Positions 45,421-56,925 are shown, counted from the stretch's first letter. The stretch: DNA of 64,000 nt from Nostoc foliaceum FACHB-393 (GCF_014698505.1 NZ_JACJTD010000001.1:62001-126000), one strand, 5' to 3'. The notes: generated by a model from the letters alone, not told the origin. A program made the numbers and translations.

Positions 45421-45855
45421 TTACTGACTCACAAGTTGCTCTTGTGATTCCTGTTTGGCTGCTGAACCTTGAGATCCTAATTGAATCAGTTCAATTTTAT
45501 ACCCATCTGGATCTTCCACAAAAGCAATTACTGTCGAACCATGTTTCATCGGCCCTGGTTCACGCACGACTTTACCGCCCTGATTGCGGATTTCTTCACA
45601 GGTAGCGTAAATATCATCAACCCCAAGGGCAATGTGACCGTAAGCATTACCCAATTCGTACTTTTCCACACCCCAGTTGTAAGTGAGTTCGATCACTGCG
45701 TTGTCGCTTTCGTCACCATAGCCCACAAAAGCCAGGGTAAATTCTCCCCCTGGATAATCTTTTCGGCGCAGTAATTTCATACCCAAAAGTTCACAGTAAA
45801 ATTTCAACGACTCTTCCAGATTTCCTACCCGTAGCATTGTATGTAGTAATCGCAT
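45421..45855 (-). CDS. gloA: Lactoylglutathione lyase (glyoxalase I)
   Basis: A 144-residue VOC-fold enzyme that converts the methylglyoxal-glutathione hemithioacetal to lactoylglutathione. It starts [20 protein letters not shown] and has [15 protein letters not shown] and [14 protein letters not shown], giving the expected metal ligands His5, a mid-domain Glu in IELTYN, His in GHIAL and Glu in KIELI. Length is typical with a slightly extended Gln-rich tail. The window's right edge starts gshA for glutathione synthesis, but the two genes are far apart. Confidence 0.95.
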   Translation of the reverse strand: MRLLHTMLRVGNLEESLKFYCELLGMKLLRRKDYPGGEFTLAFVGYGDESDNAVIELTYNWGVEKYELGNAYGHIALGVDDIYATCEEIRNQGGKVVREPGPMKHGSTVIAFVEDPDGYKIELIQLGSQGSAAKQESQEQLVSQ

Positions 45856-46089
45856 ATTGACCTTTTCTGTGTAATTGATTTAGTGTTATTCTCTGCCTGC
45901 CAACATTTTACCTAGCTGAAAGTCTTCAGGTAGAAATGCCATTAGGGAAAAAATTAAATAAACATTCCCTTACCCGTTTTTGGTCTTGTTCCCTATCCAT
46001 ACAATGGAAATCTTCTTTAATCTCAGCCAATAAAGTCTCTTAACAGCATAAGCTAGCGATTGGGTTAGGCAACTGGACTGGGTGCGTAA

Positions 46090-47404
<1,315 letters not shown>

Positions 47405-47406
<2 letters not shown>

Positions 47407-47480
47407 AGTTAGGAGTTAAGAGTTAGGAGTTAAGAGTTAGGAGTTTTTAATTCATAACTAATCACTCCTAACTCCTAACT
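47405..47480. terminator. Heptamer-built hairpin between convergent eno and argC
   Basis: Copies of GTTAGGAGTTAAGA (47408-47442) face ACTCCTAACTCCTAACT (47464-47480). They can form a long hairpin between the two stops and probably terminate both genes. Confidence 0.6.
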
Positions 47481-47483
47481 GAT

Positions 47484-48542
47484 TTAGGGATAAAACCCCA
47501 GCTTGGGCAACCCCAAGGTTTCATCCCAGCCCATCATCAGGTTCAGACACTGAATCGCTTGACCCGCCTGTCCTTTAATTAAATTGTCAATTGCTGACAT
47601 GACAATCACGCGACCTGTGCGTGGGTCAACTTCTACACCGATGTAACAAAGATTGCTGCCGTTAGCCCATTTGGTTTGGGGGTAAACGCCGCTACCGCAG
47701 ACTTTTACCCAAGGAGAGTTGCGGTAGAAGGCTGAGAAAATTGTGATTAAATCATCTCGCACTAGACCAGGATCGCGCATTGTGGCATATACCGTTGCCA
47801 AAATACCGCGCACCATTGGGATAAGGTGGGGTGTAAATTGGATCATGAGTTCGTGACCAGCTAAGTCACTGCAAATTTGCTCAATTTCTGGGGTATGACG
47901 GTGACGGCCGATATTGAAAGCTGCTATGGAGTTGTCTGCTTCAGCTAGTAATAAGTTTGTTTGAGGTTGTCGTCCACTGCTAGATGTGCCAGACTTGGCA
48001 TCGATAATAGCTGTTTCTGGGACGATTAAGCCTTGCTTTAAGAGTGGCGAAAGTGCAAGGAGACTAGCAGTGGGATATGAACCAGGACAACCAATGAGTT
48101 CAGCTTCGGCAATGCGATCGCGATAAAGTTCTGGTAATCCATAAACTGCTGTAGCTGCAATTGTGCGATCGCTTCTCTCTGTACCATACCAATTTGTATA
48201 AGTTGTCAAATCACTGAACCGATAGTCTGCACTCAAATCTAGTACTTTACATCCTTTTTCCAACAGTTTGGGCGCGATTTGGCAAGCCAGACCATTTGGT
48301 AAAGACAAGAAAACTACTTCACAGCGATAAGCAATTATTTCTGGTTCTACCGCCTCTATTGGCAGGTTAGTTGCATGAGCCAGATGCGGGTAGAGATCCC
48401 CAAAAGATTTGCCGATACTGCTCTCACCGCCTAAATAAACCAGTTCGACTTCTGGATGATCCATCAGTAGTCGTACTAACTGTACTCCGCCATAGCCCGA
48501 CGCGCCAACAATCCCAACGGGTACGCGTCTAAATTTGCCCAT
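47484..48542 (-). CDS. argC: N-acetyl-gamma-glutamyl-phosphate reductase, active-site Cys replaced by Ser
   Basis: A 352-residue arginine-biosynthesis enzyme. The NADP-binding start is [18 protein letters not shown], and the family segments [30 protein letters not shown] and the C-terminal [18 protein letters not shown] and [17 protein letters not shown] are intact. The nucleophile motif, usually PGCYPT, reads PGSYPT here, with Ser155 encoded by TCA; the preceding residue Cys152 falls where other bacteria have Asn. The next conserved loop also reads SGTSSSGRQ rather than a Gly-rich form. Either the gene encodes a weakened or inactive enzyme, or another copy exists elsewhere. Confidence 0.9.
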   Translation of the reverse strand: MGKFRRVPVGIVGASGYGGVQLVRLLMDHPEVELVYLGGESSIGKSFGDLYPHLAHATNLPIEAVEPEIIAYRCEVVFLSLPNGLACQIAPKLLEKGCKVLDLSADYRFSDLTTYTNWYGTERSDRTIAATAVYGLPELYRDRIAEAELIGCPGSYPTASLLALSPLLKQGLIVPETAIIDAKSGTSSSGRQPQTNLLLAEADNSIAAFNIGRHRHTPEIEQICSDLAGHELMIQFTPHLIPMVRGILATVYATMRDPGLVRDDLITIFSAFYRNSPWVKVCGSGVYPQTKWANGSNLCYIGVEVDPRTGRVIVMSAIDNLIKGQAGQAIQCLNLMMGWDETLGLPKLGFYP

Positions 48543-48863
48543 GATCTGAAATCCTTATCCCATGAATGGTGAATTCGTTATCAGCTATCAACAATATCAG
48601 CGACTAGACGCACAGCGTACAAAACGCCTGAAACCCCTCTAGTTTTTCGGACAACAGGGAAGAGGATGCGGAAAAATAAATCTCCATGTCACCGCGTCCT
48701 GTTCATCTTTTACTATCACTGCACTTTATCCCCACTTTTAATGGCAGAAATTTTTGCCACGTTATCAAATCATTGCTAGTCTACTTCTCTGCCTTATAAA
48801 GGAGCTACAATCTAAAAGAAGAAATTGTTAAAAAAATTTACGTTGGTAGCTGGAAATCTTTCT
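48543..48863. other. Divergent promoter region argC/ribBA
   Basis: Some 320 bases between divergent starts. I looked for an FMN-riboswitch core and found none. No repeat or ORF of note was seen. A weak purine-rich stretch (AAAGAAGAAATTG) lies at about 48816-48828. Confidence 0.4.
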
Positions 48864-50537
48864 GTGTCACAGCCTAATACTACCCAAGCTTTTAAATTTG
48901 ATTCGATTGATGCCGCTTTAGCAGACCTAAAATCTGGTCGCGTCATTGTAGTGGTAGATGATGAAAATAGAGAAAATGAAGGCGATTTAATCTGTGCTGC
49001 CCAATTTGCCACACCCGACATGATTAATTTCATGGCGGTGGAAGCTAGAGGGCTGATTTGTTTGGCAATGACAGGCGATCGCTTAGACGAGCTAGACTTA
49101 CCTTTGATGGTAAGCAACATTACAGATACTAACCAAACTGCCTTCACTGTCAGTATTGATGCCGGGCCAGAATTGGGCGTGACCACTGGCATCTCAGCAG
49201 AAGACCGCGCCCGCACTATCCAGGTTACTCTCAATCCAGCCACAAAACCTACCGATTTACGTCGTCCTGGACATATTTTTCCCATTCGGGCTAAGGCTGG
49301 AGGCGTACTCAAACGCGCAGGACATACGGAAGCAGCTGTGGACTTAGCTCGACTAGCAGGGCTATACCCAGCAGGGGTAATTTGTGAAATTCAAAACTCC
49401 GATGGTTCAATGGCGCGGTTGCAGCAGTTAATTGAATATGCTAAACGTCACAATTTAAAAATTATTAGTATTGCGGATTTAATCAGTTATCGCCTCCAGC
49501 ACGATCGCCTAGTATATCGAGAAGTTGTAACCAAACTGCCTAGTGAATTCGGTCAGTTTGAAATTTACGCATACCGCCATACCTTGGACAACACAGAACA
49601 CGTTGCGATTGTCAAGGGTGATCCAGCTAACTTCAAAGATGAGCCAGTAATGGTGCGGATGCACTCAGAATGCTTAACTGGTGACGCTCTGGGTTCCTTA
49701 CGGTGCGATTGTCGGATGCAGCTTGTAGCTGCACTGAAAATGATTGAGTCTGCTGGTCAAGGTGTAGTTGTATACCTGCGCCAAGAAGGACGGGGAATCG
49801 GCTTGATTAACAAGCTGAAAGCCTACTCATTGCAGGATATGGGGCTGGATACAGTGGAAGCCAATGAGCGTTTAGGATTTCCGGCTGACTTGCGAGATTA
49901 CGGCATGGGGGCACAAATGCTCATGGATTTGGGCATTAAAAAGATACGTTTGATTACTAATAATCCCCGTAAAATTGCTGGAGTCAAGGGTTATGGGTTG
50001 GAAGTAGTTGATCGCTTGCCGTTATTGATTGAGGCAACCGACTACAATTCCTATTACCTAGCGACAAAGGCGAAAAAGCTTGGTCACATGCTGTTACAGA
50101 CTTATCTGGTGACAGTAGCAATCCATTGGCAAGATGACCCGGAAGCTGTGACCGAACGTTATGAACGCTTAGAAAAACTGCGACACTTAGCGAAAAGTAA
50201 TGATTTATTGTTGCAGGAAGAAGCGCGTCCGTTAGCGATCGCTATATTTAATGAGCCATCTTTGACAGTACACTTGGGTTTTGATCAGCCAAAAGTTGCT
50301 AGCTCTAATTGGTATCAACAAAGTGGTCATCCTTATATACAGGCTATTAGTCAAATTTTGGACAACCTAGCAACTTTGCCTTACATCCAGAAAATAGAAT
50401 TTCTGATTTCTTCTGGTTGCGATCCCTTGAGTAATTTACAAGTCCAACTGGATCGGCAGACATTCTCGGATCGTACACTGCCTTCATCAATTAGCGATCG
50501 CCTTGAGACGCAGCAAATTTATAGCTTTAGCAAATAG
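48864..50537 (+). CDS. ribBA: Bifunctional DHBP synthase / GTP cyclohydrolase II (riboflavin synthesis) with C-terminal extension
   Basis: 557 residues from the GTG at 48864 ([15 protein letters not shown]); an in-frame TTG at 48825 would add 13 residues but gives an unlikely start. The RibB domain (about 1-205) has [16 protein letters not shown] and the typical [16 protein letters not shown]. The RibA domain (about 210-405) has the zinc ligands in [16 protein letters not shown] and [12 protein letters not shown]. It makes the two precursors of riboflavin. About 150 extra C-terminal residues (from [18 protein letters not shown] on) follow; cyanobacteria often carry such extensions, and their function is unknown to me. 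Confidence 0.94.
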   Translation: MSQPNTTQAFKFDSIDAALADLKSGRVIVVVDDENRENEGDLICAAQFATPDMINFMAVEARGLICLAMTGDRLDELDLPLMVSNITDTNQTAFTVSIDAGPELGVTTGISAEDRARTIQVTLNPATKPTDLRRPGHIFPIRAKAGGVLKRAGHTEAAVDLARLAGLYPAGVICEIQNSDGSMARLQQLIEYAKRHNLKIISIADLISYRLQHDRLVYREVVTKLPSEFGQFEIYAYRHTLDNTEHVAIVKGDPANFKDEPVMVRMHSECLTGDALGSLRCDCRMQLVAALKMIESAGQGVVVYLRQEGRGIGLINKLKAYSLQDMGLDTVEANERLGFPADLRDYGMGAQMLMDLGIKKIRLITNNPRKIAGVKGYGLEVVDRLPLLIEATDYNSYYLATKAKKLGHMLLQTYLVTVAIHWQDDPEAVTERYERLEKLRHLAKSNDLLLQEEARPLAIAIFNEPSLTVHLGFDQPKVASSNWYQQSGHPYIQAISQILDNLATLPYIQKIEFLISSGCDPLSNLQVQLDRQTFSDRTLPSSISDRLETQQIYSFSK

Positions 50538-50565
50538 CTTGGATGATTTTCTTCTAAGATACAGG

Positions 50566-50598
50566 GGTGTGTTATCGCGTAGCATAACGCACCACTTT
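50566..50598. terminator. Convergent terminator hairpin
   Basis: GTGTGTTAT (50567-50575) pairs with ATAACGCAC (50584-50592), with one G-U, and is followed by CACTTTTT. It lies between the stops of ribBA and the amidase and belongs to the GTGCGTTAC repeat family seen at 32924-33001. Confidence 0.65.
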
Positions 50599-51477
50599 TT
50601 ATTTATTTACTCTATAGATTGGTCTAACCTGACGATAAGTATTAAGTAAGCTCAGAAATTTATTACCATCAAAATTTATCGGGTCAACTTTTTTACCAGA
50701 ACGATCTACTAGATGGTGCGTAGTGATGCGATCGTCTGGGACTTGACTTTGAGCAACTAACCAAGCAAGAGAATTATATTGTGCCTCTGTGTAGCCGCTA
50801 TGGGATTGTTTGCTGCTAGCGTCATAACCATCTGGCGGTGTTTCCAAAGAAACATGATAAGCAAAATTATTCACAGACGGGGGCAAATTTGGATTAGTCT
50901 TCACAGTTTCCACTCCATCAGGACTATCAAATACTGAGTTAGCTGCACCAAAAGCCCGCTTTTCTGGCGGTACTAGATAAACCACCGTTCCGTCTAACTT
51001 GATTAAGGCGTGGTAACTTGCTTGCACACTTTCATCATCATGGGCTACTTGAAAGAAATTAATGGCGCTGGAAGCAGAATAACCAGTTTCATGGAGGACG
51101 ATAATTGGTTGGTTGTTGAGAGGAACGCCGTTAACATCTTGGGCGTACCGTTCTCCATAGTTCGTTGGGTTAACTAAGACAACTTCATAATTAGGCCTGT
51201 ACTGTGCAAAAGCTTGAGTGGTTATATACCTTGCTATAGGCTTTTTAGCCTTGACTGGGGACTTAATAACATCTTGAGATTTCTTTTCTGGCTCTTTCGC
51301 TGATTGTAATTGTGCTTGGGGATATTGACTCCAGGCTGTAACCTGTGGATTTGATGTACGGGATGTTGTCGGATTATTTTGTAATTTTGTCGCTCGTCCA
51401 ATTAGCAACACTACAATTAAAGCGATGAACATCAGCGAGATTAGTAGCACCCTAGTCGCCCAGTCTTTAAACCTCAT
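50599..51477 (-). CDS. N-acetylmuramoyl-L-alanine amidase (Amidase_2), membrane-anchored
   Basis: A 292-residue cell-wall enzyme. An N-terminal transmembrane segment (VLLISLMFIALIVVLLIG, about residues 10-27) anchors it; a Gln/Lys/Pro-rich linker follows to about residue 85. The amidase domain shows the zinc ligands in IVLHETGYSASSAINFF, the second His in ITTHHLVDRSGKKVDP, and a Tyr-His pair in VQASYHALIKLDG. It would cleave the bond between muramic acid and the stem peptide in the periplasm. No special context; it converges on ribBA. Confidence 0.9.
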   Translation of the reverse strand: MRFKDWATRVLLISLMFIALIVVLLIGRATKLQNNPTTSRTSNPQVTAWSQYPQAQLQSAKEPEKKSQDVIKSPVKAKKPIARYITTQAFAQYRPNYEVVLVNPTNYGERYAQDVNGVPLNNQPIIVLHETGYSASSAINFFQVAHDDESVQASYHALIKLDGTVVYLVPPEKRAFGAANSVFDSPDGVETVKTNPNLPPSVNNFAYHVSLETPPDGYDASSKQSHSGYTEAQYNSLAWLVAQSQVPDDRITTHHLVDRSGKKVDPINFDGNKFLSLLNTYRQVRPIYRVNK

Positions 51478-52057
51478 TTTTCTAATACCCGTAAAACGGT
51501 AGATATTAACTTATAGCTAAACTCGCTTGTCCTTGGTAGAGGCGCGCTTTTGTACGCCCCTATCGCTTATGGTATCCAAACTAGAATCGCTACAACACCT
51601 TAATTCTAGTTAAATATACGTTTTGAATCCCTGAAATAGTGCTATTACAAGCCATTTAATTTCAATACTGTGGGTATCAAAGTCTTTATCGCCTAGCGCT
51701 CTTAATAAGGATGTTTTGCCCACACCCCTGGTGTGCGTAGGCGTAACCCTCCGCAGGCACCGCCCGAATCGACACATACATACGACTTATGCAGACTATA
51801 CAAAACTTTGGCGTTCTTCTCTACGAGACGCTGCGCGATGGCGGTTCGATAAATTAAGCTTTTTAGCAATTTTTGCGTAAGTCCTGATACAAAAAACCTA
51901 AATTTCATAAACTGTAACTTGGGCTAAGTATCTTAACGGAATTTGATCTCAGGGATGAAAATTAAGTGTTGTTACGGCAGATATAGTAATTTTTAATAGC
52001 TAGCATAAGAACAAGACACTGATACAGGACAAAGCTGAGTAATCAGTTAACTTCTTT
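51478..52057. other. Intergenic region with dispersed repeats
   Basis: About 580 bases. It holds fragments of the dispersed GTACGCCCCT hairpin (51540-51562), a GCGTAGGCGTAAC stretch, and an element end GCGTAAGTCCTGATAC near 51884. The last 100 bases should contain the promoter of the fibre operon at 52058. I see no gene here. Confidence 0.5.
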
Positions 52058-52552
52058 ATGCTTTACCGTCTAGCGTTAACCTCTAGCCTAGTGCTGGCAA
52101 GTGCATTAAGCGTGCAGGCATTCGCTCTAGATCAAGCTGTGCTAGCTCAAAATGCAGATGTTCCGTTCAGTGGAACAGTACCAGTTGAAGCTAGCTTTAG
52201 TTCTCCTGCCTCTGGCACTGCTGAACCAACTATTGCTAGCGATTCTGGCGGAATTCCGACAAAGTTTGAATCAGAAAGTCCTGCCACTATCGGCGTACAA
52301 AGCAGCACATCTGCCACTATCTCTGTTTCTCCCCCCAGGCTTGTATCTGGCCCTAGTGCCGATCCATCTGGCACAACGCACATTGGGTTTTTAAAATTTG
52401 GTTCGACCAATGTTCGCAGTGATGTTGGTAGTGGAAGCGCAACTTTGCCGGCAGGTAACACCAATCTAGAGGTGGGTTTATTGGTAGAGCGACCGGTAGC
52501 ATTTACGCCGGGAATTTATACCTACGTTGTTACCTTAACGATCGCACCATAA
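52058..52552 (+). CDS. Secreted beta-rich subunit of putative chaperone-usher fibre, subunit 1
   Basis: A 164-residue protein with a signal peptide (LALTSSLVLASALSVQAFA, about residues 4-22). The mature part is Ser/Thr/Gly-rich and beta-like, with only short hydrophobic strands, and ends PGIYTYVVTLTIAP. That ending matches the terminal strand of the next protein (PGNYSYVTTLTIVP) and of pilin subunits assembled by chaperone-usher systems. No Cys. The gene heads a four-gene same-strand run: two subunits, a PapD-like chaperone and a large outer-membrane protein. Confidence 0.7.
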   Translation: MLYRLALTSSLVLASALSVQAFALDQAVLAQNADVPFSGTVPVEASFSSPASGTAEPTIASDSGGIPTKFESESPATIGVQSSTSATISVSPPRLVSGPSADPSGTTHIGFLKFGSTNVRSDVGSGSATLPAGNTNLEVGLLVERPVAFTPGIYTYVVTLTIAP

Positions 52553-52593
52553 CTGTTTTCTCCAACTTTTATCTATTTTAAAAGGATTTAAAA

Positions 52594-53067
52594 ATGATTC
52601 GTCGTTCTTTATTAACCGCTGCTTTGATAATTGTTGGTTCTGCTGCTCTTGCACCCAAAACAATGGCACAAACCGCTGATGTTCCGTTTACGGGAAATGT
52701 CGCTGGTGTCTGCAACTTCGATCAAATTACCCCTGGTAAATTGGGACTCAACCAGCAGACTAACCCAACTGCACTAGCGGCAATGTTTCCTGGAGGACAA
52801 TTTGGTAAGGTTTTTGTTAGCTGTAACCAAGGTGCCAGAGTGAGTATATCTCAACCACAGCAAACCGGAGGTCCTGGGTTTACACCTATGTTCTCTGTCG
52901 GGGAGATCAATTCACCTTTTGGTAATACGAGTTCTCAAGGTGGTGGTTCTCTGCCGCTGCCTCCTGGTGGCGGTTTGCCTTTGGATATAAACATGATAGT
53001 AGATAAGGGCAGTCCCCTTGTTCCTGGAAACTACAGCTATGTAACAACGTTGACTATCGTGCCATAG
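52594..53067 (+). CDS. Secreted beta-rich subunit of putative chaperone-usher fibre, subunit 2
   Basis: A 157-residue paralogue of subunit 1, lying 41 bases downstream. Signal peptide residues about 4-25 (SLLTAALIIVGSAALAPKTM), then TADVPFTGNVAGVCNFDQIT, a stretch with conserved ADVPFxGxV shared by both subunits. Two Cys (VCNFD, SCNQG) could form a disulfide, as in many chaperone-usher pilins. It ends PGNYSYVTTLTIVP. A Gly/Pro-rich loop (SLPLPPGGGLPL) is unusual. Confidence 0.72.
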   Translation: MIRRSLLTAALIIVGSAALAPKTMAQTADVPFTGNVAGVCNFDQITPGKLGLNQQTNPTALAAMFPGGQFGKVFVSCNQGARVSISQPQQTGGPGFTPMFSVGEINSPFGNTSSQGGGSLPLPPGGGLPLDINMIVDKGSPLVPGNYSYVTTLTIVP

Positions 53068-53248
53068 TCTAAAATTTTTCCAGTTTCCCTTCAGATTGAT
53101 TGAGAAAAATAGTTGCTGAATATCTTGTCGCTAGAGACTAAATCTTTAAGTGGCAAGATATTTTTCTTGTTACCCATAGATAAAATAAGTCTGCTTTTGG
53201 GAACTATAAATCAGGAATTAAATTTACAATTCTGCCATAGTTATAAAT

Positions 53249-54076
53249 ATGTTCAATAATAATTGGCGCTCTCTAGCTGCTGTTAGTGCTGGCTTATTCG
53301 CCCTAATTTTGTTTCCTGTTGCTGCTAAAGCACAAATGAGCGTTTCTCCTCTCGTGATTGAAACCAAGGCGGAACGCGGACAAGCCCAAGGAATGATCAC
53401 GATTTCTAATACCAGTAAGACCCCTTCTCGTATTCGGATCTATGCTCAACCTTTCACCTATAGCCGCGATGCAGGATTTCAAACCTTATCCTCTAGTCCC
53501 AGTGACTTGACAAAATATCTGCAATTTTCACCGCGTGAGTTGACTGTCAAACCAGGAGAAGTTCGGCGGGTGCGCCTCATCAGTCGCTTGGCTCCCAATT
53601 TACCTGATGGGGAATATCGAGCGGTAGTCTTTAATGAAACTCTCACTGAATCAAAAGATGCTGCTGGTAATAATGTTACTTTGGTGGCACGAATTGGCGT
53701 GACATTATATGTCAGAAAAGGCAACCTTTCTCCCAAACTAGCAATTGATAGTGCCAGCTTTAATCCAGAGCAAAAACAAATTCAACTCTTAGTTCGGAAT
53801 AGCGGTCAAGCAACTGTTCTCCCTAGTGTAAATTGGACTTTACGTCAAGGGCAAACTGTTGTCAAAACTGGGCGGGTAGATGCTAATGCTGTAGTGGCAA
53901 ATAGCGATCGCAATTTCTTATTAAGTTACCCCAACAAAGACCAACCAGCCCTCAAACCCGGTCAATATGAGCTGAGTGGTGAATTGTTTTGGGGTGAAGA
54001 CAGTAAAAAAAGTAAGTTGCCTTTCAATCTAAATATTACTATTCCTACACAAACGGCTGCGTCACAGAAAAAATAG
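53249..54076 (+). CDS. PapD-like periplasmic chaperone
   Basis: A 275-residue protein with a signal peptide (SLAAVSAGLFALILFPVAAKAQ, about 6-27). The N-terminal Ig-like domain has MSVSPLVIETKAERGQAQGM, ISNTSKTPSRIRIYAQPF and, at the strand G1 region, LTVKPGEVRRVRLISRL, the hallmark of pilus-assembly chaperones. A second Ig-like domain follows to about residue 250. Such chaperones hold fibre subunits by donor-strand complementation and deliver them to an usher. The next gene encodes a candidate usher. Confidence 0.85.
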   Translation: MFNNNWRSLAAVSAGLFALILFPVAAKAQMSVSPLVIETKAERGQAQGMITISNTSKTPSRIRIYAQPFTYSRDAGFQTLSSSPSDLTKYLQFSPRELTVKPGEVRRVRLISRLAPNLPDGEYRAVVFNETLTESKDAAGNNVTLVARIGVTLYVRKGNLSPKLAIDSASFNPEQKQIQLLVRNSGQATVLPSVNWTLRQGQTVVKTGRVDANAVVANSDRNFLLSYPNKDQPALKPGQYELSGELFWGEDSKKSKLPFNLNITIPTQTAASQKK

Positions 54077-54225
54077 TTTGTGTAACAATTCGTAATTCGT
54101 AATTCGTAATTAATAAATTCAAATTAAATCTGGCATCTGTAGCCTGATTTGGGAGAATTAGTCTTGCTGTAAAAGACAGCATTAATATCGATAATTTTGC
54201 CTGCTGCGTGGGAATTATATGTTTG

Positions 54226-54257
54226 TAGAGACATTACAATGCAATGTCTCTATTTTT
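54226..54257 (+). terminator. Hairpin with T run inside the fibre operon
   Basis: TAGAGACATT (54226-54235) pairs with AATGTCTCTA (54243-54252), followed directly by TTTTTATA. It lies between chaperone and usher-like gene and could reduce read-through into the usher. Confidence 0.65.
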
Positions 54258-54288
54258 ATAAATAAATTTCCTAAGAAATGAAAAATTT

Positions 54289-56925
54289 GTGCAACTTCGG
54301 TTAGTAAATAGAGGCAAATATCTGCTAGCTGCGATCGCTCTGCTCTGTCAAATTATTATCACCCCAGCTAAGGCAGATACACCTGCGATTTCAAATTCCC
54401 AAACGCCCACAAGTACCCAATTAGCTAAGGATTCCGAATTTAAAGTTTTTCCCGTAGGATTGAATGTAGGGAACCGCAATGTCAATCCTAGCGTTTTAGT
54501 GCGTGGTCAAGAAGATGGTTCTGAAGCAATTGATTTTGCAAATTGGCTGTTACCCTATGATGCTGTAATTCAAGGGTTGAAATTAAATATTACTACTTTA
54601 CCTGATGGTCAATTAGAAGTGCGATCGCCTGGTGTTGTGACTCGCATCGATCCAACGAAACTTCGTACCGATCCAGAATTAGGATTAGTCTTTACAATTC
54701 AAGAGTTACAAACTCTATTTGGCGTAACGGCAAAATTTGATATCAATGAATACGCCATTGTTTTGGATGTTCCAGTCCTAGATCAATCTACTGGCAAACT
54801 AATAGAAACAGAAACTCCAATTCAACTAGAAGGATTACCACACATTTCACCTAAAAGTTTTAGTGTCGCCGCAATTGAACAGAAGGTAAATGCTAGCGGT
54901 AGTGCTACCAGATCGACAAACTATAAAGGTGATTTTCTTGCTGTTGGGAGTGCTTTTGGTGGTTCGTGGTTCATCCGCACCGATCAACCAAATTTACAAA
55001 ATCCGCAAACTTGGAATATTGCCGAAGCGCAGTTTCTCCGACAAACTAATTCAGCCGATTATTTTGTGGGTTCCCAGCCAACTTTTTGGCAAACTCAAGG
55101 AACAGGAGACTATTGGGGTTTTACATCCATTCAACGACAGGGATTTGTACCACCTCAACCCTTTGGTGGTGGTTCTTCTGATCCTCGTCAACGTTTACAA
55201 GCAGATTCGATTGGACGCACAATTTCTGGTAAGACTGAACCAGGTACATTAGCGCGATTAGTACAAGGTTTTGGCGATCGCGTGATTGCCGAAATTTTAG
55301 TTGATTCTTCTGGCATTTACCGCTTTGAAAATATTAAAAGCCAAAATCAGTTTTTAAACAACAATTATCGCGTTTTGCTTTATCCCCAAGGACGACTCAC
55401 CGCCCAACCAGAAATTCAAGAGGCTACTTTTTCGACAGTCCCAGGACAATTACCAGCAGGTGCTTCAGCATTTATCGCTTCTGGTGGCTTACGACGGAAT
55501 TCTTTGGGGAATCAAAGTCTGTTGGGCAACTTTTCTGACTTTCGGGGCGGAATTGCTGGGCGTTGGGGTTTATCGGAAAATCTGACAGTAGGCTTAGGTG
55601 GAGTGTACGACGAATCGCCTAGAGCCTTAGGAGAATTATTTTGGCGTCCTGGAAACTTACCTTTGCAGGTAGCAGTTTCAGCACTGACGGGTAATAAGTG
55701 GGATGTGAACACAGATATTCGCTACAATCCATCATCCAACTTGAGCGCTGCATTTACCAGCGATCGCTTGTCTAGCCGTTTTAATCTAGATTGGCGAGTT
55801 TTGCCTCAATTCACCTTATTTGCCAGTACTGACACAGCTGATGCAACATCTGGCGGAATGCAAATTAACTTGAGTGGCAAAGATGCCTTTACCTTTGCCC
55901 GTGTCAGCTTAGATACTAAAAACCGCCTGCGCTGGAATTTGCTGCAACGTCTTGGGAGACTAGAATTAACGCAACGCGGTAACGAAATTGGCAGTTTGTC
56001 GGAACTGACTTACAAATTTTCTAAAAATAGCTTTTCTAATAGTGGCAGCACACTGCTGTTAAATTATGAAACACAGAATCAAAATCGTAGCGACAGCTTG
56101 CTAAGTGTGAGTTGGCGGTATCGTTCACAACAACAGGCGATTGATGGTAGCTATCAGTGGGAAGCACAGTTGGGCTATGGTATTGGTTCTCAGGGTAGTG
56201 GACTACTAGCCACATTATCAACAACAGTTTTACCAGGTTTGCTATTACGGGCGCGTTATCAAGGAGTATCGCCGAGTTCCGATGAAGCAACTTTCAGCAT
56301 AGATTTAGCTTCTAGCCTGAATCTACAAGGGGGTATTAGTCCAGGCGATCGCCGTTCTAATTACTTCCGTACACAAGGCGGACTGTTGATTAAGCCATTT
56401 TTTGACCGAAACAATAACGGCAAACAGGATGGAGGCGAAGAAGTTTATACAGATAACGCTGATTTATTGTTGACTTTGAACAATAAACCTCTGAAGTCGT
56501 TTTTACCACAAATCCAGGGCGAGCGCACTTTAGTAAGGATGTCTCCTGGCGTTTATCGCCTCGATCTCGATCCAGCAGGTTTACCTCCTGATTGGCAGGC
56601 TGCGGCGGAATCCTTAGCTGTTGATGTGATTGCTGGGAGTTATACCCCTGTGATGATTCCGCTAATTCGTTCTTACACGCGATCAGGGGTAGTCACGGAT
56701 GCTCAAGGCCAAGCGATCGCAGGCGCACGGGTAGAAGCTATACAACCAGATCAAGGAACTCGGCGTTTTTCTGTTACCAACGGTGCTGGAGTCTATTATT
56801 TAGAAGGCTTACCACAGGGAAAATATACTCTACAAATCAATGGTAAATCTGCTGGTAGCTTGAAATTGGAAGAGTCTTCTGAACCATTCCAAGAGCTTAA
56901 TTTGCAACATCCGTCAATCCCCTAA
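54289..56925 (+). CDS. Large outer-membrane usher-like protein with C-terminal carboxypeptidase-regulatory-like domain
   Basis: 878 residues from a GTG; no in-frame ATG lies nearby. A signal peptide (YLLAAIALLCQIIITPAKA, about residues 11-29) is followed by an N-terminal region with LPYDAVIQGLKLNITTLPDG, then a long beta-rich region at about 170-700 with repeated amphipathic strands (ENLTVGLGGVYDESPRALGE), as in usher pores. Near residue 705 a short calcium-type motif reads DRNNNGKQDGGEE. The C-terminal domain (SGVVTDAQGQAIAGARVEA, then GVYYLEGLPQGKYTLQI) is a carboxypeptidase-regulatory-like fold. The neighbouring chaperone and subunits support an usher role, but homology to FimD itself was not verified. 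Confidence 0.72.
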   Translation: MQLRLVNRGKYLLAAIALLCQIIITPAKADTPAISNSQTPTSTQLAKDSEFKVFPVGLNVGNRNVNPSVLVRGQEDGSEAIDFANWLLPYDAVIQGLKLNITTLPDGQLEVRSPGVVTRIDPTKLRTDPELGLVFTIQELQTLFGVTAKFDINEYAIVLDVPVLDQSTGKLIETETPIQLEGLPHISPKSFSVAAIEQKVNASGSATRSTNYKGDFLAVGSAFGGSWFIRTDQPNLQNPQTWNIAEAQFLRQTNSADYFVGSQPTFWQTQGTGDYWGFTSIQRQGFVPPQPFGGGSSDPRQRLQADSIGRTISGKTEPGTLARLVQGFGDRVIAEILVDSSGIYRFENIKSQNQFLNNNYRVLLYPQGRLTAQPEIQEATFSTVPGQLPAGASAFIASGGLRRNSLGNQSLLGNFSDFRGGIAGRWGLSENLTVGLGGVYDESPRALGELFWRPGNLPLQVAVSALTGNKWDVNTDIRYNPSSNLSAAFTSDRLSSRFNLDWRVLPQFTLFASTDTADATSGGMQINLSGKDAFTFARVSLDTKNRLRWNLLQRLGRLELTQRGNEIGSLSELTYKFSKNSFSNSGSTLLLNYETQNQNRSDSLLSVSWRYRSQQQAIDGSYQWEAQLGYGIGSQGSGLLATLSTTVLPGLLLRARYQGVSPSSDEATFSIDLASSLNLQGGISPGDRRSNYFRTQGGLLIKPFFDRNNNGKQDGGEEVYTDNADLLLTLNNKPLKSFLPQIQGERTLVRMSPGVYRLDLDPAGLPPDWQAAAESLAVDVIAGSYTPVMIPLIRSYTRSGVVTDAQGQAIAGARVEAIQPDQGTRRFSVTNGAGVYYLEGLPQGKYTLQINGKSAGSLKLEESSEPFQELNLQHPSIP

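Noticed and set aside
48543..48863. FMN riboswitch upstream of ribBA
   Set aside because: No match to the conserved core segments was found on reading the leader.
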